From Bacteroidota bacterium (GTDB lineage: Bacteria > Bacteroidota > Bacteroidia > Chitinophagales > Chitinophagaceae), in NCBI GenBank assembly GCA_016715505.1, contig JADJZY010000005.1:1-64000 (forward strand): a stretch of 64,000 bases of DNA, in the 5' to 3' direction. Position numbers and translations under genes: made by a program. Of this stretch, positions 29,765 to 40,505 are shown piece by piece. The notes below the pieces were generated by a model. That model saw nothing but the letters and a program-made list of their open reading frames with translations, was not told the origin of the DNA and ran no database searches. The first letter of the stretch is position 1, and each line of letters opens with the position of its first letter.

Positions 29765-30217
29765 ATGAAGTATTTAATTTCTTTATTCGCCATTTGTTTG
29801 TTCGCCATTTCGGGTAAAGCACAAGATGCAGCCGATGCCGTAGTTGGTGTATGGAAAAATGGCGAAGGCACCGGTTTTATTCAAATCTACAAAACAACAT
29901 CCGGGCATTATGCCGGTAAAATTGTTTGGCTGAAGGAGCCTATCGATCCGGATACCGGAAAACCCAAACTGGATAAACGTAATCCGGATGACAGTAAAAA
30001 ATCACAACCTGTATTGGGGATGGTGAATATGAAAGGATTTACCTATGATGCAGAAGAAAAAGAGTGGGTGGATGGATCCATCTATGATCCAAAAAATGGC
30101 AAGGAGTATTCATGCAAAATGGAACTCGATGGAAACAATGTTCTGAAAGTTCGCGGCTATATTGGCGTTTCACTCATTGGCCGTACTGACACCTGGACCC
30201 GTCAGGTAAAAAAATAA
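29765..30217 (+). CDS. DUF2147 family secreted protein
   Basis: A signal peptide (MKYLISLFAICLFAISGKAQ) is followed by the DUF2147 core: VVGVWKNGEGTGFIQIYK, YAGKIVWLKEP and GMVNMKGFTYD, then WVDGSIYDPKNGKEYSCKM and GYIGVSLIGRTDTW. The family forms a small lipocalin-like beta barrel of unknown ligand. The 150-residue length is standard. The start at 29765 is chosen because the longer frame adds a hydrophilic stretch before the signal. It is convergent with the next gene, two bases apart. Confidence 0.88.
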   Translation: MKYLISLFAICLFAISGKAQDAADAVVGVWKNGEGTGFIQIYKTTSGHYAGKIVWLKEPIDPDTGKPKLDKRNPDDSKKSQPVLGMVNMKGFTYDAEEKEWVDGSIYDPKNGKEYSCKMELDGNNVLKVRGYIGVSLIGRTDTWTRQVKK

Positions 30218-30219
30218 AT

Positions 30220-31200
30220 TTAATGAGTTACCAAATTAATACTCAGGTTAAAATAGGGTGAAGCACCCCATTTATTTTTAAAGACCTCATCTTCTTCTTG
30301 TCCATTATATTGGTCCACCAGATTAAAACGACCATTGATGCGATAGCCTAATTGTGCACTGAGCCATATAAATCCAACCAATTTTTGTTCAAATACTAAT
30401 CTGGGTTTTATTTCACCTCTTTGTAAAAATCGATCGCTGCCGGCTAAATCATATTGCTGGCCTTCGAGTTCATATCCGGCCATCAATAATCGATCCGGAT
30501 TAAAATTGTATCGCAGGTGTGCTCTTGCCGGTAACAAGGCTTCAATGCCCCATTGTTCGTTAAAGGTTTTATTATACAACAAAACAGGTACGATCAAAGG
30601 TCTACCCATCCGATAAGTACGACTCACACCCAATCCCAACATCCGATAATCATTTTTTTTCCATCCAAAAATGGCGCTCCCGTAATAGGTAATCGATTCT
30701 TTGGTGAGTTGCCAATCATTATCTGTACCAATATAAGAGGCATCTACATTCAATTGTGCAATGATAAAATGGCGATTATTCAGTGGTTTAAACATCAGGA
30801 GATTAATGCCTTCAACATCCATCCGATTGTTATAAATCTGATTCATCGTTCCTGACTTGGAAATATCATCTGTGCGAATTCTTGAGGCCCAATAGTTCGC
30901 ACCCAAACTCAGTATTAATTTGTTGGTACTAATCGCCAATAAATTGATGGAGGTTCTCAATCCCCCCATGGAGTTAATCCGTTCAACCCCTAAATCGTGG
31001 TTGTTTTGAAAGCCGGGATTAAATTCATAACCCAAACTAATTTGTTTACTCGGGCTTTGGTTCAAAACTTTTTGGGTACAAAACGATTTACTCTGCGAAG
31101 CATCTCCGTATTGACTAAAATCAAATACCTCCGTGCTGTCTTGCGCATAAAGCAAGGAACAACCCAGCTGCATGATAAGCGCGAGAAAAGTTTTTTTCAT
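30220..31200 (-). CDS. Hypothetical outer-membrane-type protein (DUF6268-like)
   Basis: The 326-residue protein starts with a signal peptide (MKKTFLALIMQLGCSLLYAQ). The rest alternates hydrophobic and polar residues as in a beta barrel (LILSLGANYWASRI, RLLMAGYELEGQQYDL), and it ends SPYFNLSINLVTH. The pattern SLGYEFNPGFQNN followed by repeated beta strands fits Bacteroidota outer-membrane proteins of the DUF6268 kind, but I am unsure of the family. No catalytic motif is visible. Confidence 0.6.
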   Translation of the reverse strand: MKKTFLALIMQLGCSLLYAQDSTEVFDFSQYGDASQSKSFCTQKVLNQSPSKQISLGYEFNPGFQNNHDLGVERINSMGGLRTSINLLAISTNKLILSLGANYWASRIRTDDISKSGTMNQIYNNRMDVEGINLLMFKPLNNRHFIIAQLNVDASYIGTDNDWQLTKESITYYGSAIFGWKKNDYRMLGLGVSRTYRMGRPLIVPVLLYNKTFNEQWGIEALLPARAHLRYNFNPDRLLMAGYELEGQQYDLAGSDRFLQRGEIKPRLVFEQKLVGFIWLSAQLGYRINGRFNLVDQYNGQEEDEVFKNKWGASPYFNLSINLVTH

Positions 31201-31218
31201 GTCCTTTGATTGAATTCA

Positions 31219-31974
31219 TTAAATACACAAACCACCGCAAACGCTAATTACCTGTCCGGTGATATAATTACCCATATCACTACCCAAAAACAAACAAGTA
31301 TTGGCGATATCTTCTGCACTTGCAAATCGACCCAAAGGAATACCTGCTTTATATTTTTCGGCCCCTTCGCCTTCCTTTAAATAGGCCGTCATATCGGTTT
31401 CTACAAAACCGGGGGCAATGGCGTTACATCGAATATTTCGGCTGCCAATTTCTTTCGCGACCGATTTAGTAAATCCAATCACCCCGGCTTTACTGGCCGC
31501 ATAACTGCTTTGTCCGGCATTACCCATTTCCCCAATCACTGAGCTCATATTGATGATACTCCCGCTACGAGCCTTCATCATGGGCTTCATCACTTGTTTG
31601 GTCATATTAAATACGCTTTTCAGGTTGATGGCCATGACTTCATCCCATTGTTGTTCGGTCATGCGAAGCAACAGGTTATCCCGGGAGATGCCGGCATTGT
31701 TGACACAGATATCAATAGCTTTAAAGTCCTGCATCACATCATTCACCAATTGTTCGCAATCCGCAAATGAACCTGCATTACTTTGATAGGCTTTGGCTTC
31801 TACGCCCATGGATTTACATTTTTGTACCAGTTCCTCACTCCGTACAGCACTATTTTCGCTGATATAAGTAAAGGCAACATGGCAACCATGTTCAGCATAT
31901 TTTAAAACGATGGCTTCACCAATTCCACGGCTACCTCCGGTTATCAGTGCTACTTTATTCTCCAGTAATTTCAT
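31219..31974 (-). CDS. fabG: 3-oxoacyl-ACP reductase
   Basis: This short-chain dehydrogenase of 251 residues reduces 3-oxoacyl-ACP with NADPH in fatty acid synthesis. It has TGGSRGIGEA (cofactor), CVNNAGISRDNLLLRM, the catalytic Ser in INMSSVIGEMGN, YAASKAG (Tyr and Lys) and APGFVETDMT. The SRDNLLLRM and GFVETDMT segments are specific to FabG among SDRs. The C-terminus GQVISVCGGLCI has Cys and Leu where VDGGMA-type residues are usual. It stands alone between an outer-membrane protein and tag. Confidence 0.9.
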   Translation of the reverse strand: MKLLENKVALITGGSRGIGEAIVLKYAEHGCHVAFTYISENSAVRSEELVQKCKSMGVEAKAYQSNAGSFADCEQLVNDVMQDFKAIDICVNNAGISRDNLLLRMTEQQWDEVMAINLKSVFNMTKQVMKPMMKARSGSIINMSSVIGEMGNAGQSSYAASKAGVIGFTKSVAKEIGSRNIRCNAIAPGFVETDMTAYLKEGEGAEKYKAGIPLGRFASAEDIANTCLFLGSDMGNYITGQVISVCGGLCI

Positions 31975-32177
31975 ATCTGTTTGTTTGAAAGGATAAACAT
32001 CAAAGACGGCACAAAATACATCACGAAATTTGAAAAATGATATTCAGATTATCGCTTTCAAATGGATGTTCTTTATACTTGCCGGAAACGGAAAACAATC
32101 CAATAAGACTTTTTCGGATAGATATACGTTCATTGGCCCGGCTTCTTGCGTTGCTTTTTATGGAACAAGTCTCCCTT

Positions 32178-32783
32178 TCAGTGCATTTCTTTAATCGCTT
32201 GATATCTGAAACAATCCACTAAATGGTCATTCACCATTCCGGCTGCTTGCATATATGCGTAACAAATCGTGGGGCCAACAAATTTAAAACCTCTGGCGTA
32301 GAGGTCCATGCTCATAGCTAAACTCTCAGCACTTGAGGCGGGTATTTCGGTATGTATTTTTCGTTTGCCCAAAAGGGTTTTCCCTTGGGTAAATTGCCAG
32401 ATGTACGAATCGAAGGTGCCAAACTCCTTTTGGATATTCAGAAAAGCCCGGGCGTTGCTAACCGTAGCCTTCATTTTTAAACCATTCCGAATGATGCCGG
32501 TATCCTGCATCAGGGATTCAATTTTTGATGGTCGATATTTTGCAACCTTTTCAACCTGAAACCCATCGAAAGCTTTCCGAAAGGCTTCGCGTTTATGAAG
32601 GACAGTTTTCCAACTCAATCCGGCCTGAAAAGTATCCAGAACAATAAACTCAAAATGTTTGTGGTCGTCATGAACCGGTACGCCCCACTCCGTATCGTGA
32701 TAATGCAGTTCCTGAGCGTCTTTCATACACCATACGCAGCGTTTGGGCTCTGCAGACTTGGTTTTGGAAGTAGTTGTTGTCAT
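32178..32783 (-). CDS. tag: DNA-3-methyladenine glycosylase I
   Basis: This 201-residue enzyme removes 3-methyladenine from DNA. Landmarks are CVWCMKDAQELHYHDTEWGVP (zinc Cys and His, then the TEWG motif), FEFIVLDTFQAGLSWKTVL, DTGIIRNGLKMKA, and the late FVGPTICYAYMQAAGMVNDH with zinc His. Length and motif order are standard. It is monocistronic and followed by about 200 bases without a gene. Confidence 0.93.
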   Translation of the reverse strand: MTTTTSKTKSAEPKRCVWCMKDAQELHYHDTEWGVPVHDDHKHFEFIVLDTFQAGLSWKTVLHKREAFRKAFDGFQVEKVAKYRPSKIESLMQDTGIIRNGLKMKATVSNARAFLNIQKEFGTFDSYIWQFTQGKTLLGKRKIHTEIPASSAESLAMSMDLYARGFKFVGPTICYAYMQAAGMVNDHLVDCFRYQAIKEMH

Positions 32784-32841
32784 TTAAACCGATGACTATA
32801 TGGGTTTATTCAAGGTTCAAACACGCTCAAAAAGAGGTAAT

Positions 32842-33216
32842 CTATCGTTCGCTATGCAAGGCAATTCGATTTCCTTCGGTGTCAACAATAAAGGCGTAAT
32901 ATCCGGTGTCTTCACCAATGAGGGTTTTAGGAACGATAATTCGTCCTCCGGCCGCTGTTGCCCGATCCAAAACGAGATTTACATCCGGATTGGCATTGAG
33001 GTATAAAAGTGCACCTGCTCCGCTAGGGATATAGCCTTCGCCGTAACAAATGGCGCCACTTACAATACCTGCTTCATTGGGGAAAAAGGCCATCTTATAA
33101 CCTTGAATTTCAGTTACGGACATTTGGATATCAAAGATGGTTTCATAAAACTTTTTGGCCCGATCAAAATCAGAAACCGCAATCTCAAACCAGTTAATCA
33201 TATTCATCGCCGGCAT
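32842..33216 (-). CDS. VOC family (glyoxalase-like) protein
   Basis: A single-domain 124-residue vicinal-oxygen-chelate fold protein: INWFEIAVSDFDRAKKFYETIF, MAFFPNEAG, GALLYLNANPDVN and YYAFIVDTEGNRIALHS. It is like the Bacteroidota YdeI/CFP32-type group. Metal and substrate cannot be read from the sequence. The true start may be the second or third Met (MNMINW at 33204). Confidence 0.85.
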   Translation of the reverse strand: MPAMNMINWFEIAVSDFDRAKKFYETIFDIQMSVTEIQGYKMAFFPNEAGIVSGAICYGEGYIPSGAGALLYLNANPDVNLVLDRATAAGGRIIVPKTLIGEDTGYYAFIVDTEGNRIALHSER

Positions 33217-33465
33217 GCCTTATTTTTTTTTGGGAAAAGTACAATCAATTTTTTGTTTAAACAACCTAATTAAGGCCTGTTTGACTTGAAATGATGATTC
33301 GCTAAAATGGATGATCGAACGGCTCATCCACAATTTTACAAGGGTTATGCACAACTCATAGAATTGGCACTGCATTTGATTCTCCTTTGATGGATTCCAA
33401 GAACCATTTGTCACATTTTGATGGCCATATTCTGAATTTACAGAACTTTGCCAAAAATATTAAAA

Positions 33466-34257
33466 ATGAACGCACACGAAATAGATTATCGGATACATGG
33501 TGAAGAAATGCAACATGTAGAAATTGAATTGGATCCCAACGAAACAGCCATTGCGGAAAGTGGGGCATTTATGATGATGGAAGAAGGGATTCAAATGCAA
33601 ACCATTTTTGGAGATGGAACCCCACAACAAGGCGGATTGATGGGTAAACTTTTCTCGGCTGGTAAGCGTTTGCTCACCGGTGAAAGCCTCTTCATGACCG
33701 CTTTTACCAATACCGCTGTAGGCAAGAAAAAAGTCCATTTTGCATCGCCTTATCCCGGTAAAATTATTCCTTTGAATCTGGCCGAAATGAATGGAAAGGT
33801 TATTTGTCAGAAAGATGCCTTTTTATGCGCTGCCAAAGGCGTCAGTGTCGGCATTCAATTTCAGCGTAAGTTGGGTACCGGTATTTTTGGAGGTGAAGGT
33901 TTCATCATGCAAAAGTTGGAAGGTGACGGACTTGCTTTTGTACATGCAGGCGGTCATGTTTTCGAAAAAACACTGGCTCCCGGCGAAGTACTTAAAATTG
34001 ATACCGGTTGCGTAGTGGCTTATACCTCAGATATTGATTTTGATATTCAAATGGTTGGAGGGATAAAAAATACCATATTCGGCGGTGAAGGATTGTTCTT
34101 CGCTACCTTGAGAGGACCTGGTAAGGTTTGGATACAATCATTGCCCATTAGCCGTTTGGCTTCACGTGTACTATCCTACGGGGCTTTAGGTAAACGAAAA
34201 GAGGAAGGCAGCATTCTGGGCGGATTGGGTAATCTTTTAGACGGTGACGGTATCTGA
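33466..34257 (+). CDS. TIGR00266/AIM24 family protein
   Basis: The 263-residue beta-rich protein has the family hallmarks: HVEIELDPNETAIAESGAFMMME, then GESLFMTAFTN, GKIIPLNL and FQRKLGTGIFGGEGFIMQKLEGDG, with late IFGGEGLFFATLRGPGKVWIQSLPI. Its molecular role is unknown; homologues include yeast Aim24. The ATG at 33466 is chosen, as upstream codons are not conserved. It overlaps the next gene by 14 bases, implying co-transcription. Confidence 0.88.
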   Translation: MNAHEIDYRIHGEEMQHVEIELDPNETAIAESGAFMMMEEGIQMQTIFGDGTPQQGGLMGKLFSAGKRLLTGESLFMTAFTNTAVGKKKVHFASPYPGKIIPLNLAEMNGKVICQKDAFLCAAKGVSVGIQFQRKLGTGIFGGEGFIMQKLEGDGLAFVHAGGHVFEKTLAPGEVLKIDTGCVVAYTSDIDFDIQMVGGIKNTIFGGEGLFFATLRGPGKVWIQSLPISRLASRVLSYGALGKRKEEGSILGGLGNLLDGDGI

Positions 34258-34816
34258 TTTTGAGATATTAAACAAAGGGCCGGTATCGGCTGCATTTCTT
34301 CAAGTAGAAGTACTCAGCTTTGTACAAGCCATGGATTATGTGGCCCATTTGCCTTACCGGCGCATTTCAGATAAAAATAACATTGTTGGCGTGATTCACG
34401 AGGGCTGTGGCACCTGTTCCAGTAAACACCTGGCGCTGGCTGCATTGGCCAAGGAACAAGGTCATCAGGAAGTAAAATTGGTATTCTGGGTATTTCGGAT
34501 GAATGCCCAGAATTTACCAAAATCTGCAAGCATTTTGAAAAAATACCAGCTCGATTATTTACCGGAGGTTCATGTATGTCTGGATATCAATGGGGCCTTA
34601 CACGATGTCACCTGGAAAGGGAGGGCTTTACCCGCTCCGGAACAAGATTTTATGTTCGCTCAATTTGCAGATACCAAACTCATTTATCAGGTGAAAAAAA
34701 GCCTGCACCATCGCTGTATGGAGGGTTTTTTAAAGGAACATCCCATGTTACCTCACAGCATTGAACAATTATTTGCCATTCGCGAAGAATGCATCCATGC
34801 CTTGTACGATCATTAG
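34244..34816 (+). CDS. Hypothetical protein with GCGTCSSKH motif
   Basis: The GTG start at 34244 overlaps the AIM24-like gene by 14 bases. The 190-residue product is soluble. Its one striking stretch is HEGCGTCSSKHLALAALAKEQGH, reminiscent of the Cys helix of transglutaminase-like enzymes; a possible later His/Asp (LPEVHVCLDINGALHDVTW) would fit. I do not recognise a named family. An uncharacterised cysteine-dependent enzyme is a guess. Confidence 0.6.
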   Translation: MTVSDFEILNKGPVSAAFLQVEVLSFVQAMDYVAHLPYRRISDKNNIVGVIHEGCGTCSSKHLALAALAKEQGHQEVKLVFWVFRMNAQNLPKSASILKKYQLDYLPEVHVCLDINGALHDVTWKGRALPAPEQDFMFAQFADTKLIYQVKKSLHHRCMEGFLKEHPMLPHSIEQLFAIREECIHALYDH

Positions 34817-35008
34817 TGGATTTCTGTTTGAATGACTTCTTTTTAAAGAATATTGTTCGCTCATAGCAGGTTTACGGTGAATGATCTGCGAAGATTTGAG
34901 CATGAATTTTGCTCGCTCAGTATTGGAATATGATTGATGCCTAATCGTTATTATATTTGCCATTAACCCATTTATCTGAAGGGGATTCGTTCAACAATCA
35001 AAGTGAAT

Positions 35009-35236
35009 ATGCATATGAGACTTTTTAATTTCGCTGGAATTCTTTTTTTGTTTTTTATAGGAATGATATTTTCTTGTGGAACCAGTAAGGAAACCACTCA
35101 GACCGAAACAGCACAAAGCCGAAAAATAGATTCTACTGCACAAGAAAGAGCGCCAGTAGCTCCTGCAAAAAAAACAAGGCCTGCTGCCAATCCGGAACGA
35201 TCCCGTCAAGCTCCTCGTCCACTTGAAACCAAATAA
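35009..35236 (+). CDS. Small lipoprotein, Ala/Pro/Arg-rich
   Basis: A 75-residue protein with a lipobox (LFFIGMIFSC, Cys about residue 23) and then a short unstructured tail rich in Thr, Gln, Pro and Arg (RKIDSTAQERAPVAPAKKTR). No domain is visible. Its TAA overlaps the ATG of the next gene (TAATG), so the two are likely co-translated. The start could equally be 35015. Confidence 0.6.
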   Translation: MHMRLFNFAGILFLFFIGMIFSCGTSKETTQTETAQSRKIDSTAQERAPVAPAKKTRPAANPERSRQAPRPLETK

Positions 35237-37387
35237 TGCGTATGGCTAAAAAATCTTCTCCTGCTAAATCAAACGCTCCCAAACATAGCCCAGCTCCCAT
35301 GCCAGCTGCAAGGTCTGAGGAAACAACCCCCAAAAAAAATCGTTTTCCCCTGGTTAATTGGCGCGGTTTTGTTTGCGATTGCTATGCTCATTTACAGCAA
35401 TACTTTTGAGCATCGTTTTGTATTGGATGATCATGGGATTATCAAAAATAATAAGATTACCAAAGCCGATCCGAGTTGGGAGAATACCAAAACAATTTTT
35501 ACCACACCCTTGCGTAAAGGGGATTATTCCGATCTAGAAAATTCCTTGTATCGCCCGTTCACCAAATTATTATTTAATCTGGAATGGAGTTGGTTCAAGG
35601 GGAATGACAATTCTTTTGAAGCTGCCCACAGTTTTCATGTCGTCAATGTATTGCTTTATGCAATCACCTGTTTAATTCTGTTTTTTGTGTTGTATGATGC
35701 CTTCAAAAAAAAGTGGGCATTGGCTTTTTTAGTGACCTTATTGTTTGTCGTACATCCCATGCATGTTGAAACAGTGGCCAACATAAAAAGTGGAGATGAA
35801 ATATTAAGCCTATTAGGAGTGCTCTTAGCCATACGATGTGTGCAACTTTATCTGAGGCAATATCGAGTCGTATGGCTCATTCCGGCGGTTTTGGCCTATC
35901 TCATGGGTTCCTTTTCGAAAGAGTCAACAGTGGTTGCGGTCATGTTGATTCCGGCATTCTTTTATTTTTTTAGCGATATTTCTATCAAAAAAAATGCGGT
36001 CATTTCAAGTATTTTTCTTGTATGCAGTTTGTTCTTTCTGTTTGCACGACATCAAAGTTTGTCGGGCTATCCCAAACCTGCTCCAACTTCTGTCATGGAT
36101 AATTATTTGGTGGCCTGTGATGATAGTTTGAAAGTGGATTTGATGCGTGGAAATAACAATCAACCTGTCAATGACAGTTCTGTTTCCTTTGCTGTTCAAT
36201 CGGCTGTAAATCGTTTCCCATCTGCCTTGACGACATTGGGATATTATGTCTATAAATTTGTTTACCCACAGGTTTTGTCTTGCGATTACTCCTATAGTTC
36301 ATTAAAGCCTTTGGATGGAGAAACAAGAATGTATTTCTTTTTGGCCCTGCTTCTTTTTGGTGGGATGATTTATTATATTATCCGATATCGTAAACGCAGG
36401 GATGCTATTTCATTTGGATTTGTGTGGTTTTTCGTGAGCATTTCCATTACATCTAATATTCTATTTCTGATTGGTACTTCATTTGGTGAGCGTTTGTTTT
36501 TTATGCCCTCATTGGGCTTATGTATTTCTCTTGCAGGCGCATTATATCTCTTTTCAAAACCAAAAACTGAATCAGCAGATTCGCAGTCGTTTAAGCAATT
36601 ATTGTCAACCCCAATATTGACCGGGGTTGTGATTTTGTTATCCATTCTTTTTGCAGCCCGTACTTGGGATCGGAACAAAGATTGGCGTTCAGACTTTTTA
36701 TTGTTTTCAACAGATATTGAAAATTTCCCGAATTCAACCCACTTGTTGTTTTATATGGGGAATCACCTTTCAGGAACGGAACGGAAGGAAGTCCTCACCG
36801 ATGAATTATCACAACTTGGTTATAATATGAATCAAATCAATGACTCGGTTTCAAAAGAAAGTGCAAAATCAATCGACTACTTTAATCGTTCATTGTCAAT
36901 ATATCCGGCTTTACCATCTGATGGGTATAATCAATTGGGAAAAGCCTACTTTAACCGGGGCAATTTGGATAGTGCATATCGGTATTATATGAAAGCATTT
37001 AAGGAAGATTCCACAAATGGGATATTCATCAACAATATCGGTACGGTGTATTATAATCGGGGAATGGCATTGTTGTCGCAAGGTCAATTACCTCAGGCCA
37101 CTTCACTATTGATGGAATCATTTCCTTATTTTAAAAAGGCTCATACACGTGATACCACGGAAAGCGATTTTATGAATAATATCGGATGTGTATATGGCAC
37201 GATGAACAATCCGGATAGCGCGATTTATTGGTTTGAAAAGGCCCTTGCTAAAGATTCTCTGGATCTGACATCCTTAAATTTTTTAAGCATGACGTGGCGC
37301 AATAAAGGCGATTCAAATCGTGCTCAATATTATCTGTTGAAAGCCGAAGATGCTAAAAGGATTAAGACGGCGCAGCTGAGGCAATAA
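35236..37387 (+). CDS. TMTC-like membrane glycosyltransferase with C-terminal TPR repeats; one frameshift
   Basis: After a basic, Pro-rich cytosolic leader the protein has about 9-11 membrane helices and a GT-C-like first loop (HRFVLDDHGIIKNN, with the Asp pair). It then has YRPFTKLLFNLEW, VVHPMHVETVANIKSGDE and GERLFFMPSLG. From about residue 520 there are TPR-type repeats (YNQLGKAYFNRGNLDSAYRYYMKAF; NNIGCVYGTMNNPDSAIYWFEKAL). This matches the TMTC/O-mannosyltransferase-like family of Bacteroidota. One extra C in the run 35347-35350 breaks the frame near residue 38. Removing it gives KNRFPWLIGAVLFAIAML. Confidence 0.82.
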
Positions 37388-37424
37388 GTAGGAGGGAAGG
37401 ATTAAATAAATTTAAGTGAATGAT

Positions 37425-38452
37425 TTACTCATAATTCATAATCCCATCTTCGTATCGAATGATGTATAAAAATTTATTTTCGTAGAAACGTGCAACACCT
37501 TTTTCTTTCACCGTTACAATTTTATAAGGCGTTAAGAAGGTATAGGAATTGTCGCCAATTTTTTCATTAAAAGGTACACCATACTTTTTCATGAGGTGGG
37601 CAAAAAAGTATAAGCTTTCAAATCCTTTATAGACAATATCTGCCGGTGCGCTGCCCATTAACTTTTTATACTGGCGGTTGATATACATACTCGCCGGTGT
37701 GATTTTGTCAACAATATAAGAAGTGGTGTAAAAAATAGGCATACCCGGAAATTCGTCGGTTTTACTAAATGCCTTGATAGCTTCCGATGTAGGCATACAA
37801 TATACTTTGAGTCCGAATCTTTTGGCATAAGGAGATAATATCTTTAAATATTGATAGGTCATATCCGGATCCAGTAAGCCCAACAAGATGGTCGTGCCAT
37901 AGGTCGTATCAATTTTTTTAATCAATGAACGAATTTCGAGTGTGCCCCCTTCTTTGATTTCCATTTCTGCAAATTTGCCGGGAAGCGGATTGAGTACATC
38001 TTGCTTGAAATAGTTCAACGCATTTTTTTCGGTGGCTTTATCGCGATGAATAAATACAACATTGTCTTCCGGATAATGAACATTGATATGTTTGTGCAAT
38101 TTCTCAATATGGGAAACCAGCCGGGGTTGAAGAATGGTAAAGTATGGATAATAAATAAATTGAGTTTAAACCCGGCATTTTTTAAGGTATCCGCTGCAAT
38201 TCTTACCCCTTGATAAAAATCAATACCGGGCATCATGAATTTGGGAATACGTGTGAGGTTTTTTTCTAAATCCACCGAATCCAGAAACATGGGTGATAAA
38301 ACCGCAATATTGTATTTTTCCTTTTTTTGCGCAGGAGGATAACTGAAAGATCTGGTTTCAGTACGGGTGTCCTGTTCAGTGATAATTTTACGCTGTGCCA
38401 AAGCAGGCCAGGCAAGGAGGCTGACAACAAATAAAGAAAGGAGGTTTTTCAT
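37425..38452 (-). CDS. Periplasmic-binding-protein-like (type 1) protein, one frameshift
   Basis: A signal peptide (MKNLLSLFVVSLLAWPALAQ) precedes a type 1 periplasmic-binding fold: KYNIAVLSPMFLDS, PGIDFYQGVRIAADTLKNAG, PEDNVVFIHRDKATEKNALNYFKQ, then KVYCMPTSEAIKAFS and SAPADIVYKGFESLYFFAHLM. It resembles the LysM-linked amino-acid-ABC-binding-like proteins of Bacteroidota, but has no LysM domain and no transporter genes nearby. A lost base near 38150 splits it; repair gives QPRLVSHIEKLHKHIN. Ligand unknown. It lies 20 bases downstream of guaA on the same strand. Confidence 0.75.
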
Positions 38453-38472
38453 GACAATCTTTTTCAAATTAA

Positions 38473-40007
38473 TTATTCCCATTCAATGGTCGCAGGTGGT
38501 TTGGAGCTGATATCATATACAACCCGGTTAATTCCTTTTACCTGATTAATGATATCATTTGAAATATTGGCCATCACTGCGTACGGGATATGCGCCCAGT
38601 CTGCAGTCATTCCATCTACACTCGTAACAGCTCTTAAGGCAACTGTGAACTCATAGGTACGCTCGTCACCCATCACGCCCACGCTTTGCACGGGTAATAG
38701 AATAGTTCCGGCTTGCCAGATTTGATCGTACAGGCCTTCTTGTTTCAAATGTCGAATATAGATGGCGTCTGCGTCTTGCAGCAATCTGACTTTGTCGGCA
38801 TCAACTGCCCCTAAAATCCGAATACCCAAGCCAGGTCCGGGAAATGGATGGCGTGCAATAAAACTTTCATGAAGTCCCAATGCACGACCCACTCGACGAA
38901 CTTCATCTTTGAATAAAAAACGAAGTGGTTCAACCAGTTGCATATGCATTTTCTCCGGTAATCCACCTACGTTATGGTGCGATTTTATAGTTGCTGACGG
39001 GCCGTTTACGCTCACGCTTTCAATCACGTCCGGGTATATGGTACCTTGACCTAAAAATCCGATTCCGGTAATTTTTTCCGCTTCTTCCTGAAATACATCA
39101 ATGAAGAGGCCTCCTATAATTTTTCGTTTTTGTTCCGGATCGCTGATACCCTTTAATCGTTCGTAAAACAAATTGGTGGCATTCACTCCTTTTACGTTTA
39201 ACCCGAGCGCGGAGTATGCCTCCATCACTTGATTAAATTCATCTTTACGAAGCAGGCCATTATCTACAAAAATACAATAGAGGTTTTTTCCGATGGCCTG
39301 ATGAATTAATGTGGCAGCAACAGTACTATCCACACCTCCACTCAGCGCCATGATTACTTTGCCTTCACACACCTGATTGCGGATCGATTGAACTGTTTCT
39401 TCAATGTAGGCAGCAGGTGTCCAATCTTGCTGACAACCACATACATCCACCACGAAATTGGCAATCATTTGTTTGCCATTTTCAGAATGGGTGACCTCCG
39501 GATGAAATTGTAAACAATATAAAGGATGTGGCGTGTTTTTCATCGCAAATGCCGCCACCGGTATCGACTCCGTTGAGGCAATCACTTCTGCATCTTCCGG
39601 CAATTGTAAAATCGTATCAGCATGACTCATCCAAACTTGCTGTTCCTCATGTACCCCTTTCATCAGTGGATGATTGTGCAAAATACCCTGTAATCGTGCA
39701 CGGCCATATTCGCGGGTTGCTGATTTGCCCACTGTTCCACCATAAATTTTGGTGGTGAGCTGCGCGCCATAACAGATACCCATTACAGGTACCAAGGCAT
39801 TGAGCGCCGGAATGTTGACCATCGGTGAGCCTTCATCATTCACCGATGAGGGGCTACCTGAAAGAATATTCCCTTCAGGTGTGTATCAGCCTCAATAGGG
39901 TGATGGAAAGGATGAATCTCACAATAAATATTTAATTCACGAATATTTCGGGCAATCAACTGTGTGTATTGCGATCCGAAATCTAAAATGATAATCTTAT
40001 CTGTCAT
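38473..40007 (-). CDS. guaA: GMP synthase (glutamine-hydrolysing), one frameshift
   Basis: GuaA converts XMP to GMP using glutamine. The N-terminal amidotransferase has [20 protein letters not shown], the nucleophile in GICYGAQ and FHPEVTHSE. The synthetase part has the PP-loop [12 protein letters not shown], then [22 protein letters not shown] and the C-terminal dimer domain ending [11 protein letters not shown] lost base near 39867 breaks the first 46 codons from the rest; repair gives [17 protein letters not shown]. The gene is normally essential for growth without guanine, so the break is probably a sequence error. The start base is uncertain by about two bases. Confidence 0.92.
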
Positions 40008-40013
40008 AGGAAA

Positions 40014-40325
40014 TTAGGCCTGTGCAGTGGGTCCACCAAAATTCATGGGCATGGCTACCGGTTCCAAGTCTTTGATAATGCCATTGATTTGTTCAAATTT
40101 TTTAATATTCTCATTCAGTGCTTTGAGGAGTCGTTTCGCATGTTGGGGTGTAAGTACAATGCGCGACTTTACTTTGGCCTTGGGGGCGTTTGGCATTACA
40201 CTGATAAAATCTACTACAAATTCAGCATTGGAGTGGGTGATAATAGCGAGATTGGAATAATGTCCTTCGGCTACATCTTCAGTTAATTCAATGTTCAATT
40301 GGTTTTGTGCGTCGTTTTGCTGCAT
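40014..40325 (-). CDS. DUF3467 family protein
   Basis: This small 103-residue protein has the DUF3467 signature: LNIELTEDVAEGHYSNLAIITHSNAEFVVDFI, then SRIVLTPQHAKRLLKALNENI. It ends in a Pro/Gly/Met-rich tail. The function is unknown. It lies immediately upstream of guaA on the same strand, so the two may share a transcript. Confidence 0.88.
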   Translation of the reverse strand: MQQNDAQNQLNIELTEDVAEGHYSNLAIITHSNAEFVVDFISVMPNAPKAKVKSRIVLTPQHAKRLLKALNENIKKFEQINGIIKDLEPVAMPMNFGGPTAQA

Positions 40326-40505
40326 TTCGGTTGTTTAAGGGCGTAAAGATAGTTGTTTGCCCATGAAATTGGTTGTGTTCGGCTTTTCATTGATCATTTT
40401 TGACAATTCCTTAGGAAGATGTAAGCATAACCCAATTGATTCGGGAAGCCTTGAACGGGCCGAAATTTCCGTAAATTATTCTGAAATTGCATTTAAATTT
40501 GTGTC

